From positions 1 to 64,000 of the forward strand of contig NZ_JAHXBN010000020.1 of the NCBI RefSeq assembly GCF_019924045.1: a stretch of 64,000 nt of DNA, given 5' to 3'. Position numbers and translations under genes: made by a program. This DNA is from Dyadobacter fermentans. Lineage in GTDB: Bacteria; Bacteroidota; Bacteroidia; Cytophagales; Spirosomataceae. Shown one piece after another: positions 7,114 to 16,708 of this stretch. Within the stretch, counting starts at the first letter, position 1. Every line of letters begins with the position of its first letter. A model generated the notes under the pieces. The model made no database searches and was not told where the DNA came from. It was given only the letters and a program-made list of their open reading frames with translations.

Positions 7114-7191
7114 ATGCTCGCGCTATTCATCGTCTCGATCCTGGTCTTCGCGTACATGTGCTATGTGCTCGTGAAGCCTGAAAAATTCTAA
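7114..7191 (+). CDS. kdpF: KdpF, small subunit of the potassium-transporting ATPase
   Basis: A 25-residue peptide, MLALFIVSILVFAYMCYVLV ending in KPEKF, consists of one transmembrane helix with the short polar C-terminus typical of KdpF (the family ends in A-L-x-x-P/A-E-x-F). It starts four bases after the stop of the preceding peptide and ends 15 bases before kdpA. KdpF stabilises the KdpABC complex in the inner membrane. It is shorter than 30 residues, so it is easily missed by automatic gene calling. Confidence 0.85.
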   Translation: MLALFIVSILVFAYMCYVLVKPEKF

Positions 7192-7206
7192 AAAACACCC
7201 GATCCA

Positions 7207-8895
7207 ATGAACACTGAATTATTTGGCATAATCGCGTTATTCGTCGGTACGGTCGCTCTGGCAGTGCCGTTCGGTAAATACATCGCGAAAGTATATGGGG
7301 GAGAGAAAACGCTCCTCGACCCCGCGTTTGGCCCTTTGGAAAAAGGGTTTTACCGTTTGAGCGGTATCCGACCGAATGTAGAGATGAACTGGAAACAGCA
7401 TTTGTTCGCATTGCTGACGATCAACATGGTGTGGTTCTTTTTGGGCATGTTTGTACTGATGAACCAGGGTTGGCTCCCGCTCAATCCGGATGGTAACCCG
7501 TCGCAATCGGCTGATCTGGCGTTCAATACGGCCATTTCATTCGTCGTCAACTGTAATCTGCAGCACTATTCGGGCGAAACGGGCATGAGCTACTTAGGGC
7601 AGCTGTTTCTGATGTTCCTGCAATTCGTAACCGCCGGCACGGGTATGGCCGCCGCGGCCGTCGTGATCATCGCCCTCAAAGAACGCACAACCGACAAACT
7701 GGGCAACTTTTACGATCTTTTTGTAAAATCCTGCACCCGCATTCTCCTGCCCGTTTCATTTGTGATAGCATTGATCCTGCTAGCGAACGGTACGCCGATG
7801 ACATTCAACGGCAAAGACACTATGTACACCATGCAGGGCGATACCATCCAGGTTTCGACCGGCCCGGTGGCTGCATTCGTGCCGATCAAACACGTGGGTA
7901 CGAATGGCGGCGGCTTTTTTGGGGCCAACTCGGCGCACCCGCTGGAAAACCCTACATACGCAACCAATATGACCGAAATGTTCGGGCAGATGATCGTCCC
8001 GCTGGCGATGATATTTGCCTTGGGTTACTATGTGAAAAGAAAGAGGTTGTCCTGGATGATCTTCGGTGTGATGACGCTCGGCTTTTTGCTGCTGACCATC
8101 CCGACGATCGTCACCGAGCTACACGGCAACCCTAAAATCGCGCAGATGGGTGTAGACATGGGTTCGGGAGCGATGGAAGGGAAGGAGACCAGGTTTGGCA
8201 CCGCTGCCTCTGCATTTTGGAGTATAGCCACCACCGTTATCTCCACGGGATCTGTCAACTCCATGCACGACAGCTTCATGCCCGTTTCCGGGTTGACCCA
8301 AATGCTGTCCATGATGACCAACACATTTTACGGCGGCGCGGGTGCGGGGATCCTCAACTTTTACATATTCATAATATTGGCAGTGTTTATCAGTGGTTTG
8401 ATGGTCGGCCGTACGCCCGAACTGATGGGTAAAAAGATAGAAGCACGGGAGATGAAGATCGCGATGATCGTCGCCTTGCTGCACCCGCTGCTGATCCTGG
8501 CCGCTACCGCATTAGGCGTTTCGATGCCCGAACTGACAGCCGGCACATTAAATAATCCGGGTTTTCACGGTTTCAGCGAGATGCTGTACGAATACACCTC
8601 GTCGGCCGCCAACAACGGTAGCGGTTTCGAAGGCCTGGGCGATAACACACCATGGTGGAACATCAGCTGCGGTATCGTGCTTATCCTCTCGCGGTTTATC
8701 CCGATTATCGGTCCGGTAGCCATTGCGGGTATTCTCGCATCCAAAAAGCACGTCCCTGATAGCGCCGGAACGCTTAAAACCGATACCGGCACATTCGGTA
8801 TCATGGTGTTCGCTGTGATCGTGATCATCACCGCATTATCCTTCTTCCCCGCATTGACCCTCGGGCCGATCGCCGAATATTTTTCAATGCAATAA
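7207..8895 (+). CDS. kdpA: KdpA, potassium-binding and translocating subunit
   Basis: This 562-residue polytopic protein has the usual KdpA length and about ten membrane spans. Selectivity-filter-like loops are visible, including [20 protein letters not shown] (about residues 228-247) and later [11 protein letters not shown]. KdpA belongs to the K+ transporter superfamily and passes K+ to the ATPase KdpB in the high-affinity KdpFABC pump. It follows kdpF by 15 bases and precedes kdpB by 17, in a tight operon. Nothing abnormal is seen. Confidence 0.97.
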   Translation: MNTELFGIIALFVGTVALAVPFGKYIAKVYGGEKTLLDPAFGPLEKGFYRLSGIRPNVEMNWKQHLFALLTINMVWFFLGMFVLMNQGWLPLNPDGNPSQSADLAFNTAISFVVNCNLQHYSGETGMSYLGQLFLMFLQFVTAGTGMAAAAVVIIALKERTTDKLGNFYDLFVKSCTRILLPVSFVIALILLANGTPMTFNGKDTMYTMQGDTIQVSTGPVAAFVPIKHVGTNGGGFFGANSAHPLENPTYATNMTEMFGQMIVPLAMIFALGYYVKRKRLSWMIFGVMTLGFLLLTIPTIVTELHGNPKIAQMGVDMGSGAMEGKETRFGTAASAFWSIATTVISTGSVNSMHDSFMPVSGLTQMLSMMTNTFYGGAGAGILNFYIFIILAVFISGLMVGRTPELMGKKIEAREMKIAMIVALLHPLLILAATALGVSMPELTAGTLNNPGFHGFSEMLYEYTSSAANNGSGFEGLGDNTPWWNISCGIVLILSRFIPIIGPVAIAGILASKKHVPDSAGTLKTDTGTFGIMVFAVIVIITALSFFPALTLGPIAEYFSMQ

Positions 8896-8912
8896 TTAAA
8901 AGAATAGCAGAA

Positions 8913-10952
8913 ATGAAAGCTCAAAATACATCCCTCTTCCAGGGAGACCTCGTACGGGAAGCGCTGGCGCAATCTTTTGTGAAGCTCAACCCCCGGATCA
9001 TGTTCCGTAACCCGGTGATGTTCACTGTCTGGATCGGTACGTTTGTCATGCTGATCGTGAATATCTGGGTCATATCCGGTGAAAAATCACAAGGAAGTAT
9101 GGTTTACAACATCGTGATATTCCTGATCCTTTTGCTTACCCTCCTGTTTGCCAATTTTGCCGAAGCCATAGCCGAGGCACGTGGTAAGGCACAGGCCAAC
9201 AGCCTGCGTAAAACCCGTGAGGAGACACCAGCCAAGTGGATCCAGACTGTGGGTGAAATGTATGTCAATGAAGTTAAAGTCGTTCCTTCCTCGCAGCTGC
9301 GTAAAGGTCATATCTTCCTGTGCGAAGCCGGTGATATTATCCCTACCGACGGTGAGATTATTGAAGGGCTCGCGACCATCGACGAAAGCGCTATTACCGG
9401 CGAGTCCGCGCCGGTAATCCGCGAGGCAGGCGGCGACAAAAGCAGCGTCACAGGCGGCACCAAAGTCCTTTCCGACCGTATTAAGGTAAAAGTAACCACT
9501 GAGCCGGGCGAAAGCTTTCTCGACAAAATGATTGCCCTCGTGGAAGGCGCCAGCCGTCAGAAAACGCCGAACGAAATCGCATTGACGATCCTGCTGGCCG
9601 GTTTTACATTGGTATTCATCATTGTGTGCATCACTTTGAAGCCGTTTGGAGATTTCGCGAACACGCCCGTTACCATCGCCGCATTCATTTCACTGTTCGT
9701 TTGTTTGATCCCTACCACGATCGGCGGTTTGCTCTCCGCCATCGGTATTGCCGGTATGGACCGTGCATTACGCGCCAATGTGATCACCAAGAGCGGTAAA
9801 GCCGTGGAAACAGCCGGTGATATCGATACTTTGCTGCTCGACAAAACCGGTACGATCACCATCGGAAATCGCAAAGCCACCAATTTCTGGCCTGCTAATG
9901 GCATCGATAAAAGCTACTTCATCAAAGCAGCTGCATTGAGCTCTATCGCCGATGAGACACCTGAGGGTAAATCGATTATTGAACTGGCCGATCTGCATCC
10001 GGACCAGCTACGCGTCGAAAACCCGACGTTCATCGAGTTCACCGCTGAAACGCGAAGCTCCGGCGTGAACTTCCTGGACACGCGCATACGCAAGGGCGCG
10101 TCGGACGCGATCCGCAAACTGAGCGAGAAAGCAGGCAATGTATTTCCGGCCGATATCGCGGAGAAAGTAAGAGATATTTCCAGCAATGGCGGTACGCCGC
10201 TGGTAGTGGCTGAAAACGAGGTGGTAATCGGGGTGATTGAGTTGCAGGATATTATCAAGCCCGGCATTCAGGAACGTTTCGAAAGGCTGCGTAAAATGGG
10301 CGTCAAAACCGTGATGGTAACGGGAGACAATCCGCTGACGGCCAAATTTATCGCCGAAAAGGCCGGTGTCGACGACTACATTGCCGAAGCCAAGCCGGAG
10401 GATAAAATGAATTATATCAAAGCCGAGCAGCAGAAGGGGAAGCTGGTAGCCATGATGGGCGACGGAACCAATGATGCACCTGCCCTCGCACAAGCCGACG
10501 TGGGCGTAGCCATGAACTCGGGAACACAAGCAGCGAAAGAAGCCGGTAATATGGTCGATCTGGACAACGACCCGACCAAACTGATCGAAATCGTCGAAAT
10601 CGGGAAGCAATTGCTCATGACCCGCGGTACGCTCACGACATTCAGCATCGCCAACGACGTCGCTAAATACTTCGCCATCGTGCCCGCGCTGTTCATCGCA
10701 TCCATTCCGGCCCTGCAAGGTCTTAATATCATGCGCCTCCACACACCCGAAAGTGCAATTCTGTCTGCGATCATCTTTAATGCCATCATTATCCCGCTGC
10801 TTATTCCATTAGCGCTGAAAGGTGTTGCATACAAACCCATCGGGGCCAGTGCACTGCTGAGACGAAACTTACTGATTTACGGATTAGGTGGGGTGCTGGT
10901 GCCTTTTGCAGGGATTAAGGCGATTGATTTGCTTGTTAGTGTTTGGTTTTGA
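8913..10952 (+). CDS. kdpB: KdpB, P-type ATPase subunit
   Basis: This 679-residue protein shows all P-type ATPase hallmarks: TGES in the actuator domain (about residue 162), the phosphorylated aspartate D310 in [24 protein letters not shown] and [12 protein letters not shown] in the P domain, and hydrophobic helices at both ends. It hydrolyses ATP to drive K+ uptake through KdpA. It ends three bases before the stop of the antisense toxin gene at 10955. The toxin-antitoxin pair separates it from kdpC by 568 bases, unlike the tight kdpABC of other bacteria. Confidence 0.97.
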   Translation: MKAQNTSLFQGDLVREALAQSFVKLNPRIMFRNPVMFTVWIGTFVMLIVNIWVISGEKSQGSMVYNIVIFLILLLTLLFANFAEAIAEARGKAQANSLRKTREETPAKWIQTVGEMYVNEVKVVPSSQLRKGHIFLCEAGDIIPTDGEIIEGLATIDESAITGESAPVIREAGGDKSSVTGGTKVLSDRIKVKVTTEPGESFLDKMIALVEGASRQKTPNEIALTILLAGFTLVFIIVCITLKPFGDFANTPVTIAAFISLFVCLIPTTIGGLLSAIGIAGMDRALRANVITKSGKAVETAGDIDTLLLDKTGTITIGNRKATNFWPANGIDKSYFIKAAALSSIADETPEGKSIIELADLHPDQLRVENPTFIEFTAETRSSGVNFLDTRIRKGASDAIRKLSEKAGNVFPADIAEKVRDISSNGGTPLVVAENEVVIGVIELQDIIKPGIQERFERLRKMGVKTVMVTGDNPLTAKFIAEKAGVDDYIAEAKPEDKMNYIKAEQQKGKLVAMMGDGTNDAPALAQADVGVAMNSGTQAAKEAGNMVDLDNDPTKLIEIVEIGKQLLMTRGTLTTFSIANDVAKYFAIVPALFIASIPALQGLNIMRLHTPESAILSAIIFNAIIIPLLIPLALKGVAYKPIGASALLRRNLLIYGLGGVLVPFAGIKAIDLLVSVWF

Positions 10953-10954
10953 GA

Positions 10955-11221
10955 TTATTGCTCGTAATGGCCATGGACGCTCATCACGTAAATTTCTCCG
11001 GAGGTAAGGACTTTGTAAATCAAACGGTGCTCATCAGTTATCCTGCGGCTCCAATATCCTTTGAACTGGTGTTTCAATCCTTCGGGTTTGCCGAGCCCTT
11101 CGAATGGATGTTTATGAATGTCGGCAATAAGTTCGAAAACCTTTTTAACCAGTTTGGGTTCAACTTTGGCCCATCGGGCAAGGTCTTCGAACGCAATAGG
11201 GTCGAAAACCGTGTTTTTCAT
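10955..11221 (-). CDS. YoeB/Txe-family toxin, antisense between kdpB and kdpC
   Basis: This 88-residue protein has the RelE/YoeB fold signature. GYWSRRITDEHRLIYKV holds the conserved Arg/Glu/His core and SVHGHYEQ is the C-terminal His-Tyr motif used for ribosome-dependent mRNA cleavage. Its start overlaps the upstream antitoxin stop by four bases. The pair lies on the strand opposite to kdp, exactly between kdpB and kdpC, so its transcript is antisense to a read-through kdpBC message. A second YoeB homologue lies at 37128-37400. Confidence 0.88.
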   Translation of the reverse strand: MKNTVFDPIAFEDLARWAKVEPKLVKKVFELIADIHKHPFEGLGKPEGLKHQFKGYWSRRITDEHRLIYKVLTSGEIYVMSVHGHYEQ

Positions 11222-11484
11222 TCTTTGTCTTCAAGGTGTTTAATGAATAGTTCAAGCGAATCTCCGCTGAAAGTAATCACATTACCTTTTTCGAGATCGT
11301 CAATGGCATTCTCTAAACGGGCAAAATATTCTTCACGGGTTTCCTCGCGAAGGATGCCTTTGGATGAATGTTCACTAATGCTGATTGTGATCTCAGAGTT
11401 TTCTTTCCCACGAATCAACCCCTTGATCTTCTCGATCAATTCATCCGTGAATTCCGAAGATTGAATCCTTAACACAGCATCCAT
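11218..11484 (-). CDS. Antitoxin partner of the YoeB-like toxin
   Basis: The protein is 88 residues from the ATG at 11484 (MDAVLRIQSSEFTDELIEKI); a longer frame to 11532 runs into the kdpC start region and is unlikely. It is acidic and helical, with REETREEYFARLENAIDDLEKG in the second half and FIKHLEDKE at the end, as expected for a toxin-neutralising tail. The classical Phd/YefM N-terminus is not obvious, so the family is assigned by position: it precedes and overlaps the YoeB gene by four bases. The start lies only 36 bases from kdpC, so its promoter must lie in or before kdpC. Confidence 0.75.
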   Translation of the reverse strand: MDAVLRIQSSEFTDELIEKIKGLIRGKENSEITISISEHSSKGILREETREEYFARLENAIDDLEKGNVITFSGDSLELFIKHLEDKE

Positions 11485-11520
11485 AATTTCTTTTTTATCA
11501 AAAATAAAAATTTCAAAACC

Positions 11521-12081
11521 ATGAAACAACACATTCTCCCAGCGATCCGGTTGACGATCGTGACGCTGATATTCTTTTCAGGCGTGTATACGCTGGTGAT
11601 TTTGGGCGTGGCCCAGTTCTTTCCGAACGGTGGTAAAGGCGAGGTGATCGAACAAAATGGAAAACGGTATTATGCCAATATCGGGCAGTTGTTTACCGAT
11701 GACAAGTACTTCAATTCGCGGCCTTCCGCGGTGGGTTATAATGCTGCGGGGAGCGGCGGTAGCAACAAAGGCCCTTCCAACGGGGAGTATCTGGGCGTGG
11801 TACAGGCGCGTATCGATACATTCCTGGTGCATAACCCAGGTGTAGAAAAGGCGGCTATCCCTGTGGAGCTGGTGACGGCGAGCGGTAGCGGGCTTGACCC
11901 CGACATTTCTGAAAAAGCGGCATTGGTGCAGGTAGAGCGCATTGCGAAGCTGCGTAATGTGCCGGTGCAGCAATTGCAACAGTTAGTGAAAGAACATATT
12001 AACGGCCCGTTGCTTGGGTTGTTTGGCCCGGCGAAAATCAACGTGCTGAAACTGAACCTTGCGTTGGATCAATTGAAATAA
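11521..12081 (+). CDS. kdpC: KdpC, assembly subunit of the potassium ATPase
   Basis: This 186-residue protein has one N-terminal transmembrane helix (about residues 10-33) and a periplasmic domain with GQLFTDDKYFNSRPSA and SASGSGLDPDIS-like family motifs (here TASGSGLDPDISEKAAL at about 120). KdpC joins KdpA and KdpB in the membrane complex. Because the toxin-antitoxin pair intervenes, it needs read-through from kdpB or its own promoter in 11485-11520; no clear promoter is seen in that short space. The gene itself looks intact. Confidence 0.95.
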   Translation: MKQHILPAIRLTIVTLIFFSGVYTLVILGVAQFFPNGGKGEVIEQNGKRYYANIGQLFTDDKYFNSRPSAVGYNAAGSGGSNKGPSNGEYLGVVQARIDTFLVHNPGVEKAAIPVELVTASGSGLDPDISEKAALVQVERIAKLRNVPVQQLQQLVKEHINGPLLGLFGPAKINVLKLNLALDQLK

Positions 12082-12170
12082 CTTATTAAAACGCCGCCCG
12101 TTTCCAGTGCCGTCGCGGCGGGTAGCGCTTCCTTTTACAGCGCGGCTATGATTGAACAGCTTACCATTTT

Positions 12171-13268
12171 ATGAAAACCTTGATTTTAAGCGGGCTTGCC
12201 ATTGCCTCTGTTTCACACGCTAATGCCCAGGATTCGGTAGCTGTGGGCACTAACACATCGCCATTCGCGGTGAGCGCTTACGTGGAGTCGTATTATCTGC
12301 ACGATTTCCGTAAAAACGATAACCATACAATGCCCGGTTTTATTTATAACCACAACCGCACCGGCGAGGTGAACCTGAACCTGGCGTTTCTGAAAGGCTC
12401 ATACACGGGCGACCGCGTGCGTGCGAACCTCGCATTGGCGGCCGGTACTTATATGAATGCGAACTACGCCGCCGAACCGGGTGTGCTGAAAAACATATTC
12501 GAAGCGAATGCGGGCGTGAAGATCGCGAAAAATCACAACCTCTGGCTCGACGCCGGCATTATGCCGTCGCATATCGGTTTTGAAAGCGCGATCGGAAAGG
12601 ACAACTGGGCCTTGACGCGCAGCCTGGTGGCTGAAAATACGCCCTATTTCGAAACCGGCGTAAAATTGGGGTATACCAGCCAGGACTCGAAATGGTACCT
12701 CGCCGCGACCTACCTCAATGGCTGGCAGCGCATTCAACGGGTGGCTGGCAACTCTACGCCCGCATTCGGGACACAGGTGACTTTTAGACCCACCGCTGCT
12801 GTAACGTTGAATTACAGTACGTTCATCGGCAGCGACGAGCCGGATAGCACACGACAAATGCGGTATTATCACAACATTTACGGGATATTCCAGCTATCGG
12901 ATAAATGGGGACTTACCGCTGGCTTTGACATCGGCAGCGAACAGAAAGCGAAAGGCAGCAGCGCCTGCAACACGATTTACGTGCCGGTCATGATCCTGCG
13001 TTTTTCGCCTTCTTCGAAAATCAATATTGCTGCCAGAGGCGAATACTACCATGATAAAAACGGTGTGATCATCGCCACAGGCACGGATAATGGCTTCCAG
13101 ACATTCGGAACGTCGCTCAACTTCGATTATCAGATCGCCCCCCAGGTCATGTGGCGCATTGAAGCGCGTAATCTCTGCAGCCGCGACGCGATATTCAATG
13201 GCAAGGGTAGTGATTTATCCAAAAGCAAAACCTACCTCACGACTGCCTTAACCTTTGCATTAAACTAA
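12171..13268 (+). CDS. Outer-membrane porin-like protein of the kdp operon
   Basis: This 365-residue protein starts with a signal peptide ending at about NAQ (residue 20). Many alternating hydrophobic strands follow with aromatic girdles (AYVESYYLHDF, NLNLAFLKGSYTGD, KIAKNHNLWLDAGIMPSHIG), and the protein ends ALTFALN, as an outer-membrane beta barrel should. It resembles the BBP2 (OmpL-like putative porin) family, which I recall in this operon position in other Bacteroidota. It probably lets K+ or other ions across the outer membrane for KdpFABC; the substrate is inferred from context. It starts 89 bases after kdpC, on the same strand. Confidence 0.8.
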   Translation: MKTLILSGLAIASVSHANAQDSVAVGTNTSPFAVSAYVESYYLHDFRKNDNHTMPGFIYNHNRTGEVNLNLAFLKGSYTGDRVRANLALAAGTYMNANYAAEPGVLKNIFEANAGVKIAKNHNLWLDAGIMPSHIGFESAIGKDNWALTRSLVAENTPYFETGVKLGYTSQDSKWYLAATYLNGWQRIQRVAGNSTPAFGTQVTFRPTAAVTLNYSTFIGSDEPDSTRQMRYYHNIYGIFQLSDKWGLTAGFDIGSEQKAKGSSACNTIYVPVMILRFSPSSKINIAARGEYYHDKNGVIIATGTDNGFQTFGTSLNFDYQIAPQVMWRIEARNLCSRDAIFNGKGSDLSKSKTYLTTALTFALN

Positions 13269-13275
13269 ATATCAG

Positions 13276-13306
13276 CCGGGCCGGGAGCGATTCCCGTCCG
13301 GTTTTT
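13276..13306 (+). terminator. Likely terminator or attenuator after the porin gene
   Basis: CCGGGCCGGGA pairs with TCCCGTCCGG (one bulge) around a short loop and is followed by five T. It ends 14 bases before the next gene and may reduce transcription into the downstream sensor genes. Confidence 0.6.
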
Positions 13307-13319
13307 AACCCATACAGCC

Positions 13320-13685
13320 ATGTTTACCCAGTTTCAAATCATTAACCTGCTCAGAAATGAACTTCCTGTTGTGGCCGGAGCGGATTGCGCGGCAGTATCA
13401 GCACATACTTTCAATTCTATCCATTCATCAATCCATTACCTGTCGGCTTGCACGAAAAACACGATGGAGCACCGGCATTTCAGGGCGGCGCGAAGCTGTT
13501 TCAGCCTTGCGGAAAAAGTGTACTGCGAAGGCGACGTGATGGTGAAACTGTTGATCGAGAATGTGTTTGTGTATGCCAATGTATGGACCAAAACCAGAAA
13601 CGCATCGTCGCCATTGCCCGCGGATATTGTTCCCGAAATTTTATACAAAATACATTTGAAACAACTTAACGATAGTGGATGCTAG
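13320..13685 (+). CDS. Hypothetical 121-residue protein between porin and KdpD
   Basis: The frame MFTQFQIINLLRNELPVVAG continues into a helical protein with repeated hydrophobic/charged helices (FRAARSCFSLAEKVYCEGD, VKLLIENVFVYANVW) and no signal peptide. No family is assigned with confidence. Two alternative overlapping frames exist in the same stretch but lack this helical pattern. It lies in the kdp locus on the operon strand, 51 bases after the porin gene, and is followed by the 7-base repeat array, which separates it from kdpD. Confidence 0.6.
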   Translation: MFTQFQIINLLRNELPVVAGADCAAVSAHTFNSIHSSIHYLSACTKNTMEHRHFRAARSCFSLAEKVYCEGDVMVKLLIENVFVYANVWTKTRNASSPLPADIVPEILYKIHLKQLNDSGC

Positions 13686-13694
13686 GTGGGCTGT

Positions 13695-13806
13695 GAGCTT
13701 TAAGCTATAAGCTATAAGCTTTAAGCTACGACTTACAGCTTACGGCTTACGGCTTACCGCTTACGGCCTACCGCTTACAGCTTACAGCTTACAGCTTATA
13801 GCTTTG
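13695..13806. repeat. Array of sixteen 7-base units with opposed halves
   Basis: From 13695 the sequence reads in 7-base register: first AAGCTAT-type units (four to five copies), then AGCTTAC-type units (about ten copies, variants GGCTTAC, CGCTTAC). AAGCTAT and its kin are near reverse complements of the AGCTTAC units, so the two halves can pair as a hairpin. The same unit recurs at 38924-39018. It lies between the small gene and kdpD; the bases after it (13811-13846) resemble the AAACTC-type repeat at 51686-51788. Confidence 0.85.
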
Positions 13807-13851
13807 GCACCACTCTAAACTCATAAACCCTGAACTCTCAACTCAAAAACA

Positions 13852-14967
13852 ATGGAAACCAGCGCTGAACATTTCCTGGAACTGATCAAAAAGTCGAGGA
13901 GGGGCAAATTCAAGATATATATCGGAATGAGCGCCGGGGTAGGCAAAACCTATCGTATGTTGCAGGAAGCCCATGCGCTCCTGCGCACGGGCATCGACGT
14001 GAAGATCGGTTACATCGAAACCCACAACCGCAAGGAAACTCATGAGCTGCTCGAAGGGTTGCCCGTGATCCCGCGGCGGCAGCTGTTTTACAAAGGGAAG
14101 GAGCTGGAAGAGTTCGATGTGCAGGCAGTGATTACCCTCCGGCCGGAGGTGGTGATCGTGGATGAGCTGGCGCATTCCAATATCGAGGGGAGCAAAAATG
14201 CCAAGCGCTGGCAGGACGTGCTGGATATCCTCGAAGCGGGCGTCAACGTGATTTCGGCGGTGAATATCCAGCATATCGAAAGCCTGAACCAGGAAGTGCG
14301 GGAGATTACCGGTGTGGAAGTGGCGGAGCGCATTCCCGACAAGGTGCTGGGCCTGGCCGACGAGGTGGTGAACATCGACCTCACCGCCGACGAGCTCATT
14401 ACCCGTTTGAAAGAAGGGAAAATTTACCGGGAGGAGAAGATCCAGGCCGCTTTGCAGAACTTCTTCAAACCGCAGCACATTCTGCAACTCCGCGAGCTGG
14501 CGCTGAAAGAAGTGGCCTCGCAGGTCGAGCGCAAGGTGGAAAGTGAAATCCAGCCGGGTATGGCGCTCAAACACGAGCGTTTTCTGGCGTGCATTAGCAG
14601 CAACGAAAAGACGGCCCGGAACGTGATCCGTAAAACGGCGCGGCTGGCTAATTACTACCGTAGCAGCTGGTTTTTGCTGTACGTGCAAACACCCGGCGAG
14701 TCGGCGAGCCGGATCGGACTGGCGAAGCAGCGGCATTTGATCAACAATTTCAAACTGGCCACCGAGCTGGGCGGGAATGTGATCAAAATGGAGAGCGGCA
14801 GCATTGCCAAAACGATCGTGGAAGTGGCCGAAAAGAACAAAATCACGACCATTTGCATAGGGAAGCCGCATTTGAACCTTTTCAAGGTGATTCTGGCCAC
14901 GAATGTGTTCAACGGGCTTTTAAATAAAATGTCTTCTTCCGACATTGACCTTGTAATACTTTCCTGA
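13852..14967 (+). CDS. kdpD: Stand-alone KdpD sensor module (KdpD N-terminal domain plus USP domain)
   Basis: This 371-residue protein covers only the cytoplasmic N-terminal half of KdpD. It has the KdpD domain with Walker A GMSAGVGKT (residues 25-33) and Walker B VVIVDELAHSN (100-110), and a universal-stress-protein-like domain at about 245-371. It has no membrane spans and no kinase core; those functions appear to be supplied by the next gene, which starts two bases after this one ends. In E. coli this region binds ATP and regulates the kinase/phosphatase balance in response to K+. A free sensor subunit implies protein-protein signalling to the neighbour kinase (inference). Confidence 0.88.
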   Translation: METSAEHFLELIKKSRRGKFKIYIGMSAGVGKTYRMLQEAHALLRTGIDVKIGYIETHNRKETHELLEGLPVIPRRQLFYKGKELEEFDVQAVITLRPEVVIVDELAHSNIEGSKNAKRWQDVLDILEAGVNVISAVNIQHIESLNQEVREITGVEVAERIPDKVLGLADEVVNIDLTADELITRLKEGKIYREEKIQAALQNFFKPQHILQLRELALKEVASQVERKVESEIQPGMALKHERFLACISSNEKTARNVIRKTARLANYYRSSWFLLYVQTPGESASRIGLAKQRHLINNFKLATELGGNVIKMESGSIAKTIVEVAEKNKITTICIGKPHLNLFKVILATNVFNGLLNKMSSSDIDLVILS

Positions 14968-14968
14968 A

Positions 14969-16702
14969 ATGAAGATCAAAACCAAACTGAGGCTGGGTAT
15001 CGGCCTGCTTTTCGCCATGATCACGGTGCTTGCCGTGGTCGGGATCAGGCAGGTGAGCCTGCTTTCGGCCGACTCGCGCAATATCCTCATCGCCAATCAT
15101 AACTCGCTGGAATACACACGGCAGATGCTTCGGGCGCTCGACGAGCTGGAAGTGCACGCAGGGGCATTGGACGCCTTCAAAAAGAACCTCGAAGCCCAGC
15201 AGAAGAATATCACGGAAATCGGGGAGAAAGAGCTTACCGCTCAGCTGGCGGGCCATTTTGAAAAACTGAAAGCCAACGTGCGCGACAAGGAAACCGTGGA
15301 GCTGATCCGCAATGATGCGCTGGAAATCATGAGCATTAACCTCGACGCCATCAACCGGAAAAGCCACATTGCGAGCCAAACAGCCAAAAGCTCGATGGTG
15401 TGGATCGGGATCACAGGCACATTGTGCTTCATTATTGCATTCACATTGTTCGTGAATCTGCCTGGCAACATTGCCAACCCGATCCGCGAGCTCACGGAAA
15501 GTATCCGGCAGATTGCCAACGAGAATTATACCGAACGGGTGCATTTCGGCAGCCGCGACGAGTACGGGCAACTGGCGCAGTCGTTCAATACCATGGCGGA
15601 GAAGCTGGAAGAGTACAACAGCAGTAACCTGGCCAGGCTGATGATCGAGAAAAAGCGGGTGGAAACGCTGATCGACAATATGCACGACCCGGTAATAGGC
15701 CTCGACGAAAACCGGAAGGTGATATTTGCCAATGAAGTGGCCCGGAAGGTAACCGGCTTGCAGGCATCTGAGCTGGTAGGCCGCAATGCGGCGGAAATTG
15801 CATTGCACAACGACCTCGTTCGCTCGCTGGTGAAAGACCTTTTCGAACCGCAGGCGAAAATCAACGGACAAAGTGCGGCCATGAAGATCTATGCCGACGA
15901 CAAGGAAAGCTATTTCGAAAAGGAATACGTCGATATTTCCATCGTCCCAACCGGCGAGCAGCAGCCGCGTTCGATCGGGCATGTGATCATTCTGCGTAAT
16001 GTGACGCCGTACAAAGAACTGGATTTTGCCAAAACCAACTTCATCGCCAACGTCTCGCACGAACTCAAAACGCCTATTTCTTCCATTAAAATAACCCTAG
16101 ACTTACTTCGCAACGAACGGGTAGGCGATACCAACGAGGAACAACGCAGCCTGCTCGACAGTATCCGCGAGGACGCCGACCGCCTGTTGAAGATCACTGG
16201 TGAGCTGCTCAACATTACGCAGGTAGAGAGCGGTAAAATACAGCTTAATATTGCAGGCACTTCGCCGAGCGAAATCGTGCGGTATGCCATTGCCGCCAAC
16301 GAAACTCAGGCCGAAAGCCGGGATATCCATCTCCAAATCGAAGATAAGGGCGTACAATCCAGCATCCTGGCCGATTCGGAGAAAACCGCTTGGGTGCTTA
16401 CCAATCTCGTTTCGAATGCGATCCGCTATTCCTACGATCATTCCAGCATCCGCATTATCCTGGAAGAAGACGCACAAACCGTGCGCATTGCCGTAGCCGA
16501 CAGCGGCCAGGGTATTTCACAGGAATACAAGGACAAGATCTTCGACCGCTATTTCCGGGTGCCGGGTTCCACCAAAGAGGGTACCGGCCTGGGCCTCGCG
16601 ATCAGCCGCGAATTTATGGAAGCCCAGGACGGTACGCTTACCGTCGAAAGCGAGCTGGGAGCAGGCAGCACTTTCACTATTGCGCTGAAAAAGCTCACCT
16701 GA
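14969..16702 (+). CDS. HAMP/PAS membrane histidine kinase, partner of KdpD module
   Basis: This 577-residue kinase has a transmembrane helix at about 8-28, a helical periplasmic sensor, a second helix at about 145-167 and a HAMP domain (about 168-220). A PAS domain (about 230-345), HisKA with H364 in NVSHELKTP and HATPase_c (about 465-577, with DSGQGI and GTGLGLAIS) follow. It begins two bases after the KdpD module, suggesting that the two act as one split sensor. It probably phosphorylates the sigma-54 regulator encoded at 5499, at the other end of the locus; no other response regulator is near. Confidence 0.88.
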   Translation: MKIKTKLRLGIGLLFAMITVLAVVGIRQVSLLSADSRNILIANHNSLEYTRQMLRALDELEVHAGALDAFKKNLEAQQKNITEIGEKELTAQLAGHFEKLKANVRDKETVELIRNDALEIMSINLDAINRKSHIASQTAKSSMVWIGITGTLCFIIAFTLFVNLPGNIANPIRELTESIRQIANENYTERVHFGSRDEYGQLAQSFNTMAEKLEEYNSSNLARLMIEKKRVETLIDNMHDPVIGLDENRKVIFANEVARKVTGLQASELVGRNAAEIALHNDLVRSLVKDLFEPQAKINGQSAAMKIYADDKESYFEKEYVDISIVPTGEQQPRSIGHVIILRNVTPYKELDFAKTNFIANVSHELKTPISSIKITLDLLRNERVGDTNEEQRSLLDSIREDADRLLKITGELLNITQVESGKIQLNIAGTSPSEIVRYAIAANETQAESRDIHLQIEDKGVQSSILADSEKTAWVLTNLVSNAIRYSYDHSSIRIILEEDAQTVRIAVADSGQGISQEYKDKIFDRYFRVPGSTKEGTGLGLAISREFMEAQDGTLTVESELGAGSTFTIALKKLT

Positions 16703-16708
16703 TGCGCG

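Noticed and set aside
13357..13669. Two further overlapping frames in the stretch 13357-13669
   Set aside because: They lack the helical periodicity of the frame at 13320-13685 and the composition of a real protein.
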